A stretch of 64,000 bases of DNA from Clostridium_AM sp963780135 (GCA_963780135.1 CAWAAR010000003.1:3100001-3164000), one strand, 5' to 3'. Counted from the first letter of the stretch, positions 35,118 to 45,344 are shown. The notes: generated from the sequence alone by a model not told the origin. Program-made: numbers and translations.

Positions 35118-36890
35118 TTGAAAAAAAATATACTTATTCGTCAAATTCTTGCCTTGGTAGTGGGAACAATAGTTTTATATATAATAATTAATATACCAAT
35201 ATTCCTAGTTATAACTAATAATATGTTCAAGGATATTCAGATACAGGATCTAAAGCCCCGCACTAAGGCAATATCAGAAATGGTAGCCACATATCAGAAC
35301 GAAGCCATATCAAATAGAGAACTTGAAGAAAAACTGAAGAGTTCTTATTCGTTATGGAACGATATTTTGTACATTTACGATAAAAATGGTAATCTAAAAA
35401 TAAGAGTTGAAGGGAATACTGATGCAAAGATTAATAAGGATAAGAAATTACGTTTTGATAGTGAAATCAACGAAACATTTAAAAAATATCTACCACTTAT
35501 TTTGTCAGGAAAGCATATTGAATCCAATGAAGAACTACTTACTTTGGTAGGAGAACCCATAGTGAGCAAAGGAACTGTTACCGGTGCGGTTTTTCTATCT
35601 AAACCTCCAGAAGAACTCAGAGCTGCATTTTTTGGACTTAGTGGATCAGTATTGCTCAGTGCATTTGGTGTGTTTTTACTTATGATATTTCCTGTTTATA
35701 AGGTAGCTAAACGTATAACTAATCCCCTTAAGGATATGCAGAGTATTGCTATGGAAATGGCCCATGGAAATCTAACATTAAAGGCAAATGAATCCTATAA
35801 AGGGGAAATCGGCGAACTTGGTCAATCATTAAATTATTTATCCAGCAAGCTATCTGAGACAATAGCAGATTTGAAAATTGAAAGAAACAGACTGAAACAA
35901 ATTATTGATGGATTATCTGAAGGGATTATTGCAACTGATCCTAAAGGTAATATAACACATATTAACCCGGCAATTTGTGATATTTTCAACACATCAAGAG
36001 GGAAAGAGCGTATTGAAATATTGCCAATTAAGGAGCTCTGGGAGGATTTTGATATTGTTCTTTCAAAGGGATATGCAATAGCCAGAAATATAGAATGGAA
36101 TCATAATATTTTAAGGGTTACCATATGCCCCTTAGAGAATCAAATGAATGAAATTGCTGGTGCTGTAGGGTTATTTCAGGATATAACTGCATCGGAAAAA
36201 TTGGAGCAAACTAGAAGAGAATATGTGGCAAATGTTTCTCACGAACTACGAACGCCCATATCTGCACTAAGAGCATTACTTGAAACTATCATTGATGGTA
36301 TGGTTACAGATGAAGAAGTAAAAAAACGATATTATAATCATATGCTTCATGAGACCATGAGACTTTCAAGATTAATAAATGATCTGCTTACTTTATCGAG
36401 ACTACAGACAGATTCAATTTCCATAGATAATGAAGAGTTTGCAATAGGTGAAATTATGGCAAATGTGGCAGAACGATATTCTGTACTTGCTAATGAAAAA
36501 GGAATAAAGTTCTCTTTTGTACTTCCCCCTGAAGACCTTGTTGTAATGAGTAACATGGATTTAGTTGAGCAGGTGATTATTATCATTCTTGATAATGCCA
36601 TAAAATATACTAAAGCAGGAGGTAGTGTTTCACTTTATGCTCATCTAGAAGGTAGTTCTGTAAAAATATCTGTAACTGATACAGGCATGGGAATATATCC
36701 TGATGATTTGCCACATGTATTTGAAAGATTTTACAAATCTGATAAAGCACGGGTATCCCAGGGAACAGGATTGGGTCTTGCTATAGCTTATGAGATTATT
36801 CAACAGCTAAATGAAAGCATTTTTGTGGATAGTATACCTGAAAAGGGAAGCACATTTACGTTTACATTATCAACCACAAGTATTAACTAA
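35118..36890 (+). CDS. Membrane sensor histidine kinase (HAMP-PAS-HisKA)
   Basis: The 590-residue kinase starts at TTG (35118) after AAGGGAGAG. Its order is: membrane helix near 8-30, extracytoplasmic sensor to about 165, second helix to about 195, HAMP (RITNPLKDMQSIAMEM), PAS (IIDGLSEGIIATD), and HisKA with phospho-histidine near residue 375 (YVANVSHELRTPISALRAL). A HATPase_c domain follows (DNAIKYTKAGG, DTGMGIYPDDL, GTGLGLAIAYEI). This is the WalK/PhoR/ResE-like layout. It pairs with the upstream regulator, and a perfect terminator follows. Confidence 0.92.
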   Translation: MKKNILIRQILALVVGTIVLYIIINIPIFLVITNNMFKDIQIQDLKPRTKAISEMVATYQNEAISNRELEEKLKSSYSLWNDILYIYDKNGNLKIRVEGNTDAKINKDKKLRFDSEINETFKKYLPLILSGKHIESNEELLTLVGEPIVSKGTVTGAVFLSKPPEELRAAFFGLSGSVLLSAFGVFLLMIFPVYKVAKRITNPLKDMQSIAMEMAHGNLTLKANESYKGEIGELGQSLNYLSSKLSETIADLKIERNRLKQIIDGLSEGIIATDPKGNITHINPAICDIFNTSRGKERIEILPIKELWEDFDIVLSKGYAIARNIEWNHNILRVTICPLENQMNEIAGAVGLFQDITASEKLEQTRREYVANVSHELRTPISALRALLETIIDGMVTDEEVKKRYYNHMLHETMRLSRLINDLLTLSRLQTDSISIDNEEFAIGEIMANVAERYSVLANEKGIKFSFVLPPEDLVVMSNMDLVEQVIIIILDNAIKYTKAGGSVSLYAHLEGSSVKISVTDTGMGIYPDDLPHVFERFYKSDKARVSQGTGLGLAIAYEIIQQLNESIFVDSIPEKGSTFTFTLSTTSIN

Positions 36891-36910
36891 ATATGAATTA
36901 CATTTGATTA

Positions 36911-36949
36911 ACTGGCTATAACCTATTAAGGGTTATAGCCAGTTTTTTT
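36911..36949 (+). terminator. Terminator of the two-component operon
   Basis: The perfect 13-bp arms ACTGGCTATAACC and GGTTATAGCCAGT with a 7-base loop and a T7 tail. Confidence 0.92.
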
Positions 36950-37034
36950 GACATAAACTTTCTTTTTTATGACACATTTCAGCCACAATTGTACGGTACT
37001 ATACAGTTAATAAGTGGTAAGGGAGGGAAAACTG

Positions 37035-37400
37035 TTGCAAGAGAGCATAATTTTAGTTTGTATCACTGATCCGGTAGATGGCGAAAAACTTATAAAAGAA
37101 GGGTACTGCATGGCAGACAAAGGAAATTTAAAGCTAAAAATTCTAAACATACAAAATAGCAAACAATCAAAAAACATTAAAGACACAAGGTTAGAATATT
37201 TGTTTGGTGTATGTAAATTTTTGAATGTAGATATGCAGGTTTATTGGGGAAATAATTTTAGTGATATAGTAATTGATTATATTAACAGAAATAAAATAAA
37301 GCAGTTGCTTCTAGGGCGAATTCCAAAATCAGAACAGGATAATTTTATTTCAAAAATGCAGGAGACCTTTCCTAGTATCCAGGTATTCATTCAAAATTAA
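37035..37400 (+). CDS. UspA-like universal stress domain protein
   Basis: The 121-residue protein looks like the universal-stress domain found alone or in KdpD: SIILVCITDPVDGEKLIKEG at the start, LKLKILNIQ, then FSDIVIDYINRNKIKQLLLG. The TTG at 37035 has GGGAGGG eight bases upstream; a longer frame from 37014 begins before that site. The typical ATP-binding GxGxSS signature is incomplete. It stands between a two-component system and RND efflux genes, all on the same strand but with a terminator before it. Role: stress or nucleotide-binding signalling, not specific. Confidence 0.6.
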   Translation: MQESIILVCITDPVDGEKLIKEGYCMADKGNLKLKILNIQNSKQSKNIKDTRLEYLFGVCKFLNVDMQVYWGNNFSDIVIDYINRNKIKQLLLGRIPKSEQDNFISKMQETFPSIQVFIQN

Positions 37401-37521
37401 ATAATATCCTAGGAGCAATGTGATAGCTATAGGCATTATATTTACAGGTATTTAGATTTAAAGGTAAAAGATAACTTTAAACCATGTCTTAAATAGTAAA
37501 AAAGAAAGTAGAGGTATAAAA

Positions 37522-38754
37522 ATGATTAAAGGTATAAAAAAGAATAAGAAAAAATTAGCTGTTTTACTAGTAATTATTATTGCTTTAGTTATTGGAAAAA
37601 TCGCATTTTCGGGAAAAACAAATAAAACTACAGCTACTTCAAAAAGCAAGGTATCTGTTAAAACACAAAAAGTACAAGAGGCTACAAGCGGTGCAAAAGC
37701 AACATTCAAGGCTTCTTTAGAAGAAGTACAATCAGGAGATATAGCTAATAAAGTTGGAGGAAAGGTTACTCAGATATTGTTTGAAAATGGAAAGACAGTA
37801 ACTCAAGGGCAAGCTTTAGTAAAATTAGATGATACTGATGTAAGAAATAATGTATCATCTTCTGAAGCACAGGTTTCCTCTGCAGAAGCACAATTAAAAG
37901 CTACAGAGAATCAAGTGACTTCTTCTGAATTATCAATGCAAAAAATGCAGACAAGCTACCAGTCAGCTCAACGTGATTATGATAGAAAGAAAGCTCTTTA
38001 TGATCAAGGGGCAATTTCCAAATCAGAATTTGAAAGTGCAGAAGATGCCTTAAAAAACGCACAATCAGATTTAGCTTCAGGACAAAATGGCATAGAATCA
38101 GCTAAACTTAGTATTGAAACACAGAAGGCTAACATAAACACAGCTCAGGTAAATCTAAATACACAGCAGAATGCACTACAGAGTACAACTATTACAGCTC
38201 CAATAAGTGGTGTTGTGGATGGAAAAAATGTTAGTGTAGGACAGTATGTAAATATGGGAACAGTTCTTGGAAAGGTAAAAGATACGTCTAGTATAAATGC
38301 TGTTATACAAGTAAAAGATAGTGATTTGTCCTACGTAAAAGTAGGTGGAAAAGCTACCTTAAAGCTTGATGGAGAAAATTCCAAGGAATATGAAGGTACT
38401 ATTCAAAATATAGATGCTGCAGCCGATTCTTCCTCTAGAATGTTCAACTGCAAGATTAAAATTGATAATAAAAATGCTGAATTAAAGCCTGGTGTTTATG
38501 GAAAGGTAGAAATTGAAACAGGTAGCAAAAAAAAATCTATTACATTGCCAATTCAAGCGCTAGGTGGTAGTGAGGGAAACTATTACGTTTTTCTAAATAA
38601 CAACAGTGCAGCTAAAAAATGTACTGTAACCACAGGAGAGGTTAGCAAAGATTCAGTAGAAATCAAATCTGGCATACAAGTAGGGGATGAGGTTATTACT
38701 AGTAATGTAAGTACACTGCTTGATGGTGAGTCTGTAACAGTAGTTTCTAAATAG
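37522..38754 (+). CDS. RND efflux periplasmic-adaptor (membrane fusion) protein
   Basis: The 410-residue HlyD/AcrA-type protein has an N-terminal membrane anchor (KLAVLLVIIIALVIGKIAF). A lipoyl half (GGKVTQILFENGKTVTQGQA) is followed by a long coiled-coil hairpin from about 110 to 220 with Ser/Glu/Ala heptads. The second lipoyl half (TITAPISGVVDGKNVSVGQ) and beta-barrel domains complete it. The RND pump gene starts 12 bases after its stop. In a Gram-positive cell it would link the RND pump to the outside without an outer-membrane channel. Confidence 0.92.
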   Translation: MIKGIKKNKKKLAVLLVIIIALVIGKIAFSGKTNKTTATSKSKVSVKTQKVQEATSGAKATFKASLEEVQSGDIANKVGGKVTQILFENGKTVTQGQALVKLDDTDVRNNVSSSEAQVSSAEAQLKATENQVTSSELSMQKMQTSYQSAQRDYDRKKALYDQGAISKSEFESAEDALKNAQSDLASGQNGIESAKLSIETQKANINTAQVNLNTQQNALQSTTITAPISGVVDGKNVSVGQYVNMGTVLGKVKDTSSINAVIQVKDSDLSYVKVGGKATLKLDGENSKEYEGTIQNIDAAADSSSRMFNCKIKIDNKNAELKPGVYGKVEIETGSKKKSITLPIQALGGSEGNYYVFLNNNSAAKKCTVTTGEVSKDSVEIKSGIQVGDEVITSNVSTLLDGESVTVVSK

Positions 38755-38765
38755 GAGGTGAGATT

Positions 38766-41700
38766 ATGTTTATTGCAAATCTTAGTATAAAAAGACCGGT
38801 ATTCATCACTGTAATAGTTATTGCACTGCTCGCGGTAGGTATAGTTTGTTATACTGGTTTACCAGTTAACAATATGCCAGATGTAGATGCCCCTTATGCT
38901 ACAGTGTCAATAACTGAAAAAGGTGCTGCTCCAGACCAGATGGAAGCAAAAATAACGAAAAAGGTAGAGGATGCAGTAGCCCAAATATCCGGAGTAAAGC
39001 ATATTACTTCTACTATAACAGATGGTAACTCAAATACTATGATTGAGTTTTCACTTGAAACTAAAGGTGATCAGGCATTACAGAATGTTAAAGATAAAAT
39101 TGATAGCATTAAGGGTCAATTGCCTCAAGATATAGATACCCCTGTTGTTACAAAGATGGATATGAGTGCATCAGCAATTGTCTCTCTTGTTGTAACTGGT
39201 AATATATCTAATCGTGAATTATCTCAAATAGTAGACGATAGTATTTCTAAAAAATTAAATTCTATAAAGGGAGTAGGCTCTGTTACAGTTAACGGGAAGC
39301 AGGATAGAGAAATTCATATAAAATTAGACAAAAATAAGTTAGCTGCTTATAATATAACTCCTTCAGAGGTTACACAAAGTTTAAGTAATGATAATATTAA
39401 CACCTCTAGTGGTAAGCTTTCTAGTGAAGATAAAGAAATTTCTTTAAAAACTAATAGTACTATAAAAAACGTGGATGATTTTTTAAATGTTTTAGTTGCA
39501 AAGCGAAATGGTGTGGAAATTAGAGTTAAAGATATAGCTACTGTGGAAGATGGATTAAAGGAGAAAAATAGCTTAACTTATTATAATGGAAAAGAAGCTA
39601 TAGGTATTGATATTGTTAAGCAATCTGGAACTAATACAGTACAGGTAGCAGAGGATATAAAAAATGAAATTTCTAGTATCCAGAAGTCTTTGCCGGGTGG
39701 CGTAAAGCTTCAAATTGTTACTGATAATTCAACGGATATAAAAGATTCTGTAAATGATGTTAAACATACAATAATTGAAGGTTGCGTTCTTGCCATACTT
39801 ATAATTTTTATGTTCCTAAAGGAATGGAGCAGCACTGCTATTAGTGCTATCAGTCTTCCTGTATCTATTATTACTACATTTATTGGACTAAAGCTTATGG
39901 ACTTTTCGCTCAATACCATGTCCCTAATGGGATTATCTCTTTCTGTTGGGCTCTTAATTGATGACGCTATTGTTGTTATTGAAAATATTTCTCGTCATTT
40001 AAATATGGGTAAATCGCCTATCCAAGCTGCAAAGGATGGTACTGCCGAAATTGGCTTGGCAGTTATGGCAACTACTTTTGCAGTAGCAGCAGTATTCTGT
40101 CCTATAGCTATGGTTAGTGGTATGATTGGTAAGTTCTTTAAACAATTTGGGCTCACTGTTGCTGTTGCAGTTTTAATTTCACTATTTATATCCTTTACGC
40201 TGGTTCCTATGCTTTCTTCAAAATATCTAAGACATGAAAAAAATAAGAAAATACCATTTATTGGAGGTTTTCTAGAATGGTTTAATAGTAAGTTCGACAA
40301 GTTGGCTGATATATATGCTGGTTTTCTAAAAGTGTCCTTGCGTCATAGAAAATTAACTATCCTAATACCAATAATAATGTTCTTTGCCAGCATACTTTTA
40401 GCTACTCAGCTAAATACAAGTTTTATGACCGCATCTGATGATGGAAATATTACTGTAGAAGCATCCCTTGATGCTGGAGGCACTTTAAATAATGCTTCAA
40501 AAACTACAAAAAATATGGAAGCTATTATTAAGAAGTACTCATCAAATATAAAATATGTATATTCTACAGTTAAATCTGGCAATGTGAATATTACAGTGAA
40601 ATTAGTAGACAAGAAAAAAAGAAAGGAATCTACTAAGGAGATTGCAAACAAAGTTCATGATGATTTATCAAAAATGTCAGGAATTCAGTTAGCTGTTAAT
40701 ACAAACACTGGAATGGGTTCGGGGAAGTCAATTACATTGCATCTACAGGGACAGGACTTTAATCAGTTATATGAGTATGCTCTAAAAGCTGAAAAAGCAT
40801 TAAAAGATACTAAAGGGGCAATAGATGTATCTCTTAGTTATAAAGCTGGACAACCAGAAGTAAAACTTGAAGTAGATAGAGATAAGGCTGCAGACTTAGG
40901 TGTAGATGCAAATTCTATTTCTAGCACGTTAAATACTCTATTTAATGGTTCTACAGTAACTAAATTTGAAACTGATAAAGATAGATACGATGTTGTTGCA
41001 AAATTACAGGATGACCAAAGAAAAGATTTTGACAGTTTGCAGGGTATCTATGTATCTAGCTCAGAGGGCAAAATGATTCCTATTGAGCAAGTTACTAAAA
41101 AAGTTTTCACTACTGCTTCATCTACAATTAATAGATACGATAAAGCAAGGGAAATTAAGTTAACTGCAAATAATACATCGGATGTTACTTCAGGAACGAT
41201 TAATACAGAGTTTAATAAGAAATTAGAAAACGACCTTAAACCTCCAAGTGGGGTAACTGCAGGTGCTGGTGGAGATCAAGCAGATATGGCCAGTGCTTTT
41301 ACAAGCTTAGGTACTGCACTTGGCATGGGTGTTCTATTTATATTCTTGGTGCTTTCAGCACAATTCGAGAGTTTTATAGATCCATTAGCTATCTTATTCT
41401 CTTTGCCACTGGCGATTATTGGTGCTATTCTTGGACTATTTGTTGGTCACAAAGATTTAAATATAATGTCTGCTATAGGTGTTATAATGCTTATGGGATT
41501 AGTTACTAAGAATGCAATTTTGCTTATCGATTTTATAAAGCAAAGACGTGCTGAAGGAGAAACTATAACACAAGCAATAATTGATGCTGGACATACCCGG
41601 TTAAGACCAATTCTTATGACAACACTAGCAACGATTTTTGGTATGATTCCTACAGCTATAGGTAGTGGTTCGAGTGCAGCAACACGTTCTCCAATGGCAT

Positions 41701-41849
41701 ATGCAATTATAGGAGGATTAATTACATCTACATTACTGACACTTTTTGTTGTACCGTGTATATATACAATATTAGATGATATGAAAGAATTTTCCAAAAA
41801 AAAGAACTTGAACAAATTGTCAAAAACTGAAATGCATAGAAATAAATAG
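38766..41849 (+). CDS. RND multidrug efflux permease (SwrC/AcrB-like)
   Basis: The 1027-residue protein has the classic RND start (SIKRPVFITVIVIALLAVG), two porter loops and 12 helices. The TM4 region shows the paired aspartates of the proton relay in SVGLLIDDAIVVIENISR near residue 400. Later signatures include GLVTKNAILLIDF and RLRPILMTTLATIFGMIPTA. RBS AGGAGG. It should expel hydrophobic compounds or surfactin-like lipopeptides by proton exchange, as SwrC does in Bacillus. Substrate is not known. A hairpin follows before the next gene. Confidence 0.93.
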   Translation: MFIANLSIKRPVFITVIVIALLAVGIVCYTGLPVNNMPDVDAPYATVSITEKGAAPDQMEAKITKKVEDAVAQISGVKHITSTITDGNSNTMIEFSLETKGDQALQNVKDKIDSIKGQLPQDIDTPVVTKMDMSASAIVSLVVTGNISNRELSQIVDDSISKKLNSIKGVGSVTVNGKQDREIHIKLDKNKLAAYNITPSEVTQSLSNDNINTSSGKLSSEDKEISLKTNSTIKNVDDFLNVLVAKRNGVEIRVKDIATVEDGLKEKNSLTYYNGKEAIGIDIVKQSGTNTVQVAEDIKNEISSIQKSLPGGVKLQIVTDNSTDIKDSVNDVKHTIIEGCVLAILIIFMFLKEWSSTAISAISLPVSIITTFIGLKLMDFSLNTMSLMGLSLSVGLLIDDAIVVIENISRHLNMGKSPIQAAKDGTAEIGLAVMATTFAVAAVFCPIAMVSGMIGKFFKQFGLTVAVAVLISLFISFTLVPMLSSKYLRHEKNKKIPFIGGFLEWFNSKFDKLADIYAGFLKVSLRHRKLTILIPIIMFFASILLATQLNTSFMTASDDGNITVEASLDAGGTLNNASKTTKNMEAIIKKYSSNIKYVYSTVKSGNVNITVKLVDKKKRKESTKEIANKVHDDLSKMSGIQLAVNTNTGMGSGKSITLHLQGQDFNQLYEYALKAEKALKDTKGAIDVSLSYKAGQPEVKLEVDRDKAADLGVDANSISSTLNTLFNGSTVTKFETDKDRYDVVAKLQDDQRKDFDSLQGIYVSSSEGKMIPIEQVTKKVFTTASSTINRYDKAREIKLTANNTSDVTSGTINTEFNKKLENDLKPPSGVTAGAGGDQADMASAFTSLGTALGMGVLFIFLVLSAQFESFIDPLAILFSLPLAIIGAILGLFVGHKDLNIMSAIGVIMLMGLVTKNAILLIDFIKQRRAEGETITQAIIDAGHTRLRPILMTTLATIFGMIPTAIGSGSSAATRSPMAYAIIGGLITSTLLTLFVVPCIYTILDDMKEFSKKKNLNKLSKTEMHRNK

Positions 41850-41857
41850 ATATATTA

Positions 41858-41893
41858 ATTACCAGCTTACTTAGTGGTAGGTAAGCTGGTAAT
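41858..41893. terminator. Hairpin between RND permease and small secondary gene
   Basis: The perfect 13-bp arms ATTACCAGCTTAC and GTAAGCTGGTAAT enclose a 10-base loop. No T tract follows, so it may be a processing or partial terminator site. Confidence 0.6.
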
Positions 41894-41925
41894 ATTAAAA
41901 ATAATAAAAAAAGGGGATAATGAAA

Positions 41926-42525
41926 ATGGATATTAAAATTGGAGGAACAAATAACAGCACATATGAAAGTCTAAGGGTTAAGAATTCTCAAACAAATGCA
42001 CAAAAAACGGATAACCAAGAGAGCGTGGAAAAAGACGATAAAAGCGCAAAGTCTGCAAATAACATTGACCTAGCAGCTAAATATGTTTCGTCCCAGGGAG
42101 ATACTGTAGAAATTAGCAGAGAAGGTGCAAGTGTATTGGAATCTTCTAAGATTAAGAATTCAAAAACAAATGCACAGGAAACTAATAATCCTCAGAAGGC
42201 CGAAAAAATTCAGAAAGATGTAACGTCAATAAATAATACAGAGTTAGCGGCTAAATATGTTTCATCTCAAGGAGATATTGTAGAAATTAGCAAAGAAGGT
42301 GCAAGTGCATTAGAATCTTCTAAGACTAATACTTCTGAAAATACATCAAAGTCTACTGATGAGGATAGCAGCAGTAATGAATCCACAACAAATCTTTCAC
42401 AATATTCAGATTCAGAACTTAAGGAATTATATGCGAAAGGAAAGATATCAGCATCACAATATAATAGCCAATTAGCAAATAGAGGACAAGATTCATCTAA
42501 TATAGATACAAGTCTAGAGAAATAG
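41926..42525 (+). CDS. Ser/Asn-rich protein with two internal repeats, unknown
   Basis: The 199-residue hydrophilic protein has no signal peptide or membrane segment. It contains a repeat of about 70 residues twice: LAAKYVSSQGDTVEISREGA, then LAAKYVSSQGDIVEISKEGA, each preceded by SQTNAQ/SKTNAQ-type sequence. The tail has SELKELYAKGKISASQYNSQL, a short helical unit resembling a truncated oligomerisation (SHOCT-like) motif. The D-x-VEIS-x-EG phrase recurs in clostridial secreted or flagellar-linked proteins, but no function follows. The ATG at 41926 is better spaced from AAGGGG than 41920. Confidence 0.6.
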   Translation: MDIKIGGTNNSTYESLRVKNSQTNAQKTDNQESVEKDDKSAKSANNIDLAAKYVSSQGDTVEISREGASVLESSKIKNSKTNAQETNNPQKAEKIQKDVTSINNTELAAKYVSSQGDIVEISKEGASALESSKTNTSENTSKSTDEDSSSNESTTNLSQYSDSELKELYAKGKISASQYNSQLANRGQDSSNIDTSLEK

Positions 42526-42567
42526 CAAATTCGCTACGCTCATTAACACCCCCCAGCTGAACTTGCT
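42523..42567. repeat. Decayed copy of the dispersed palindromic element
   Basis: It begins in the preceding gene's stop codon and includes TTAACACCCCCCAGCTGAACTTGC. This matches the right half of the 16008-16110 element with a central deletion. Confidence 0.5.
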
Positions 42568-42626
42568 CATAATGTAAACTGTAGAAAGTTATAAATAGAG
42601 AAAAATAGTCTTAGAAGGATAAACTT

Positions 42627-44096
42627 CTAGGACTTTTTTTTCATCTTCCTTTGTTTTATTCTTTTTATCAATTTATAAATACAAAATATTATTATAGCAA
42701 GTATCCCAGCCACGATTATAAAATAAAATATTCTAATGAATATATCTCCATTTAGTATAAAGGTCTTAAATTTTGCAGTTCCTACAGCCGCTGAAGTTTG
42801 CTTAACAAATATCAATCCATCAAAGCATTCCATAGGGACTTGCGGTAAATATGCCAGTTCTGGAAATCCTAAATAAACAGCTCCAACGTTATGAATAAAT
42901 TGTTCCTGAGATAACCAGGCTGCAATACTTTTATCTTCCGCAGCTGACTTGAAATCCAAAAAACTTAAAGGGATACCTGTTTTTTCAAAACTATATGCCA
43001 TGGAATCTTGAGGTGAATTTTTTATATTAAAATTAGCTAGACTTAAAATGCCGGGTATAAATGATCTAAAACTGCCTTCATAAAAATCAAAGCCTATAGA
43101 GTAATAATTGTCATTAAATATTTCTTTTAGATTCCCCCCCATTGGTTTTAAAGCACATTCAGGAACTCCATACTTTCTTGATACATGTCCATTATGAGCC
43201 CAAAGCATTATTTTATCATTGCCAAATTGCTTTTCATAATTTAAAATCCATTTAACATTTTGTGCCATACAAAAATCCCGAAAGTTAAATTTATCTGTGG
43301 AGGTACCTTGTTTTGATATTATTGAAGACTCTACACATTGAGTAATTATATTTAAATTTTGATGCACCAGTTCATACTCCCAGGTGGAAGTCTTTTTTAC
43401 ATAGCTTTCTTTATTTTTCTCAAATTCAGTTTTTAGTTTTTCTATATCATTCTTAATATCATTAAGTTTATCTTTACCATAATATTTTTTAATATATGGA
43501 TCTATATCTTCAAGCATAAGTTCAACTGAATGCAAGTAATCATTGTTTTCAACTTTTTTTATATAATCCAAAACCCTGTGAATATCTCTATCATGGTTTT
43601 GCATATCAAACCCATAAAATTTTATTTTTCTTTTGTGTTCAGGATTTTCATTATAATTTCTCATCCACTTTAGCATATCTAACACTTCTTCTGTAGTCCA
43701 GGGCCACATGCCAAAGTAAGTGATAGCCTCCTCAGGGGTTCCATTTCCATTAAGTACATAATCGTTAATGTCTTGGCAATCACCAAACTCAGCCTCTATG
43801 GCAAAAATTCTATAATCCATCTTTTCTACTAAGAATTCAAACATACGATGCTTCATTTCAAAAAACTCTTTTGTGCCATGAGTGGCTTCCCCCATTGCTA
43901 CAATTTTTTTATCCTTAAGTATTTCCTGAAGTATATTTAAATCCTCAAAACCATTCCCAGCCTTAGTAGTTTTTAAAGGTATTGCTTTGTTTTTTAAATC
44001 AACTTGCTTCGTTTCTTCAGCTTTTACACTTATGCTGTTAAATAAAAGCATTATTGATAATATTACATTAATTATAATTTTTAATATATTTTCCAT
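42627..44096 (-). CDS. Erythromycin esterase family protein, secreted/anchored
   Basis: The 489-residue protein has an N-terminal signal (IIINVILSIMLLFNSISVKA) and the EreA/EreB-like hydrolase fold: KKIVAMGEATHGTKEFFEMK, with the catalytic-region histidine and glutamates, then FAIEAEFGDCQDIN, FYGFDMQNHD and MLWAHNGHVSR. A C-terminal membrane helix and a basic tail (KLIKRIKQRKMKKKS) suggest membrane anchoring on the outside. Despite the name, many members act on unknown substrates and do not confer macrolide resistance; here that is unproven. Monocistronic. Confidence 0.82.
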   Translation of the reverse strand: MENILKIIINVILSIMLLFNSISVKAEETKQVDLKNKAIPLKTTKAGNGFEDLNILQEILKDKKIVAMGEATHGTKEFFEMKHRMFEFLVEKMDYRIFAIEAEFGDCQDINDYVLNGNGTPEEAITYFGMWPWTTEEVLDMLKWMRNYNENPEHKRKIKFYGFDMQNHDRDIHRVLDYIKKVENNDYLHSVELMLEDIDPYIKKYYGKDKLNDIKNDIEKLKTEFEKNKESYVKKTSTWEYELVHQNLNIITQCVESSIISKQGTSTDKFNFRDFCMAQNVKWILNYEKQFGNDKIMLWAHNGHVSRKYGVPECALKPMGGNLKEIFNDNYYSIGFDFYEGSFRSFIPGILSLANFNIKNSPQDSMAYSFEKTGIPLSFLDFKSAAEDKSIAAWLSQEQFIHNVGAVYLGFPELAYLPQVPMECFDGLIFVKQTSAAVGTAKFKTFILNGDIFIRIFYFIIVAGILAIIIFCIYKLIKRIKQRKMKKKS

Positions 44097-44324
44097 AATT
44101 ATACCTCAAATTTCTATTTATGTTAATATTATATCATTAGTTAAAACTAATGTAAATTTAGTAATTGATTGAGACTTACTAAATTACATGAAAAAATAAT
44201 CAATCAAAGAAAAGATATATTTTTATTGCAATAGATTTTTGAATATTTTAATAAACTTCTTTATAATTTAATTGGAATGGTGATATAATTACTCTATAAA
44301 CCTAAAGATAAGGAGTGATTCTGC

Positions 44325-44570
44325 ATGAAATGGAAAGAAGTAAGAGAATTGTATCCTAATCAATTTGTAAAATTTGAAATTTTAGAATCTCACATAAAAG
44401 ATAATAAAGAATATGTAGATGATGTTGCAATTATTAAAGCAATTTCTGATGGTATGGAGGCAAGAAAAGAGTTTATAAATTGTAAACCAGGTCAATTAGT
44501 ATACAATACTAAAAATGAAGAATTAATAATACAGTTAGTAAAACACATAGGTATAAGAAGGAGTGTATAA
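44325..44570 (+). CDS. Small protein paired with retropepsin
   Basis: The 81-residue protein starts MKWKEVRELYPNQFVKFEIL after AAGGAGTG, with no membrane segment or known motif. Its stop codon lies one base before the next gene's ATG, so the two are translationally linked. Similar short proteins are, to my recollection, commonly found next to retropepsin-like genes in Firmicutes, which would make them partner or substrate. Function unknown. Confidence 0.6.
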   Translation: MKWKEVRELYPNQFVKFEILESHIKDNKEYVDDVAIIKAISDGMEARKEFINCKPGQLVYNTKNEELIIQLVKHIGIRRSV

Positions 44571-44571
44571 A

Positions 44572-44964
44572 ATGAATAATTTGCAATTTAAAGATGGACT
44601 ATTATACACTTCAATAATATTGAAACACGGAGATAAATCTGTTTTAGTAGATGATGTTATTATTGACACTGGAGCATTTCATACAATTATAGCTACTGAT
44701 TATTTAGAGAAGATGGATGTTGCATTTTCAGAGGATGATGAATTAGTTAAAGCTTCAGGATATGGTGGAACTGTTTGTTATTCTGTAAGGAAAATGATAG
44801 ATTATATTGAATGTGGAGAGTTAAATGTTAAAAACATTAAATTAGATTTTGGGGAGATAGACCCAAATGAAAGGGTTAATGGATTGATAGGATTGGATTT
44901 TTTAATAAAATCAGGAGTTGTAATAGATTTGGTTGATTTAGTTATGTACAAGAAGAGTATTTAA
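44572..44964 (+). CDS. Retropepsin-like aspartic protease domain protein
   Basis: The 130-residue protein carries one pepsin-type half-site: VDDVIIDTGAFHTIIATDYL with catalytic D-T-G-A near residue 31, and a second conserved Gly-Leu stretch NGLIGLDFLIKSG. A retropepsin functions as a homodimer. The ATG at 44572 follows AAGGAGTG; upstream GTG at 44563 is less likely. No reverse transcriptase or other retroelement gene is near, so it is a cellular protease-like protein rather than part of a retroelement. Coupled to the 81-residue gene. Confidence 0.78.
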   Translation: MNNLQFKDGLLYTSIILKHGDKSVLVDDVIIDTGAFHTIIATDYLEKMDVAFSEDDELVKASGYGGTVCYSVRKMIDYIECGELNVKNIKLDFGEIDPNERVNGLIGLDFLIKSGVVIDLVDLVMYKKSI

Positions 44965-45344
44965 CAGCAATGTTTTAAAAAATATACCTGTGTTTCCTTT
45001 TAATCCATTGAAACAGCTATATGAGTGTGTAGGCAATTTTGATAAGATAGTAAATAAATAGGCTTATGAAGGTTTTTAAGTAAATATTGATATGTTTTTT
45101 ATCGTCCCTCAGACTTAAGTTTGAGGGATATTTTACTTGACGAGGGTTGTGTTAAAAAAATAACAATAATTAACTTTTCAGAACTATTTGAAAAGAAAAA
45201 ATTTTTTTTTACTAGAAGGAATAATGAAATTGAAATACCATTTGTACAATGATTGTATAAATTTACATAATATATTTGCTAGTGTTAATAAAATAACTAT
45301 TATGGTAATTTTGTGAATATTATGCTAACATTAGAAACATTAAG

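Noticed and set aside
42627..44096. Macrolide resistance gene
   Set aside because: The erythromycin esterase fold alone does not show macrolide cleavage; family members often have other substrates.
44572..44964. Retroelement protease
   Set aside because: No reverse transcriptase, integrase or terminal repeats lie nearby.
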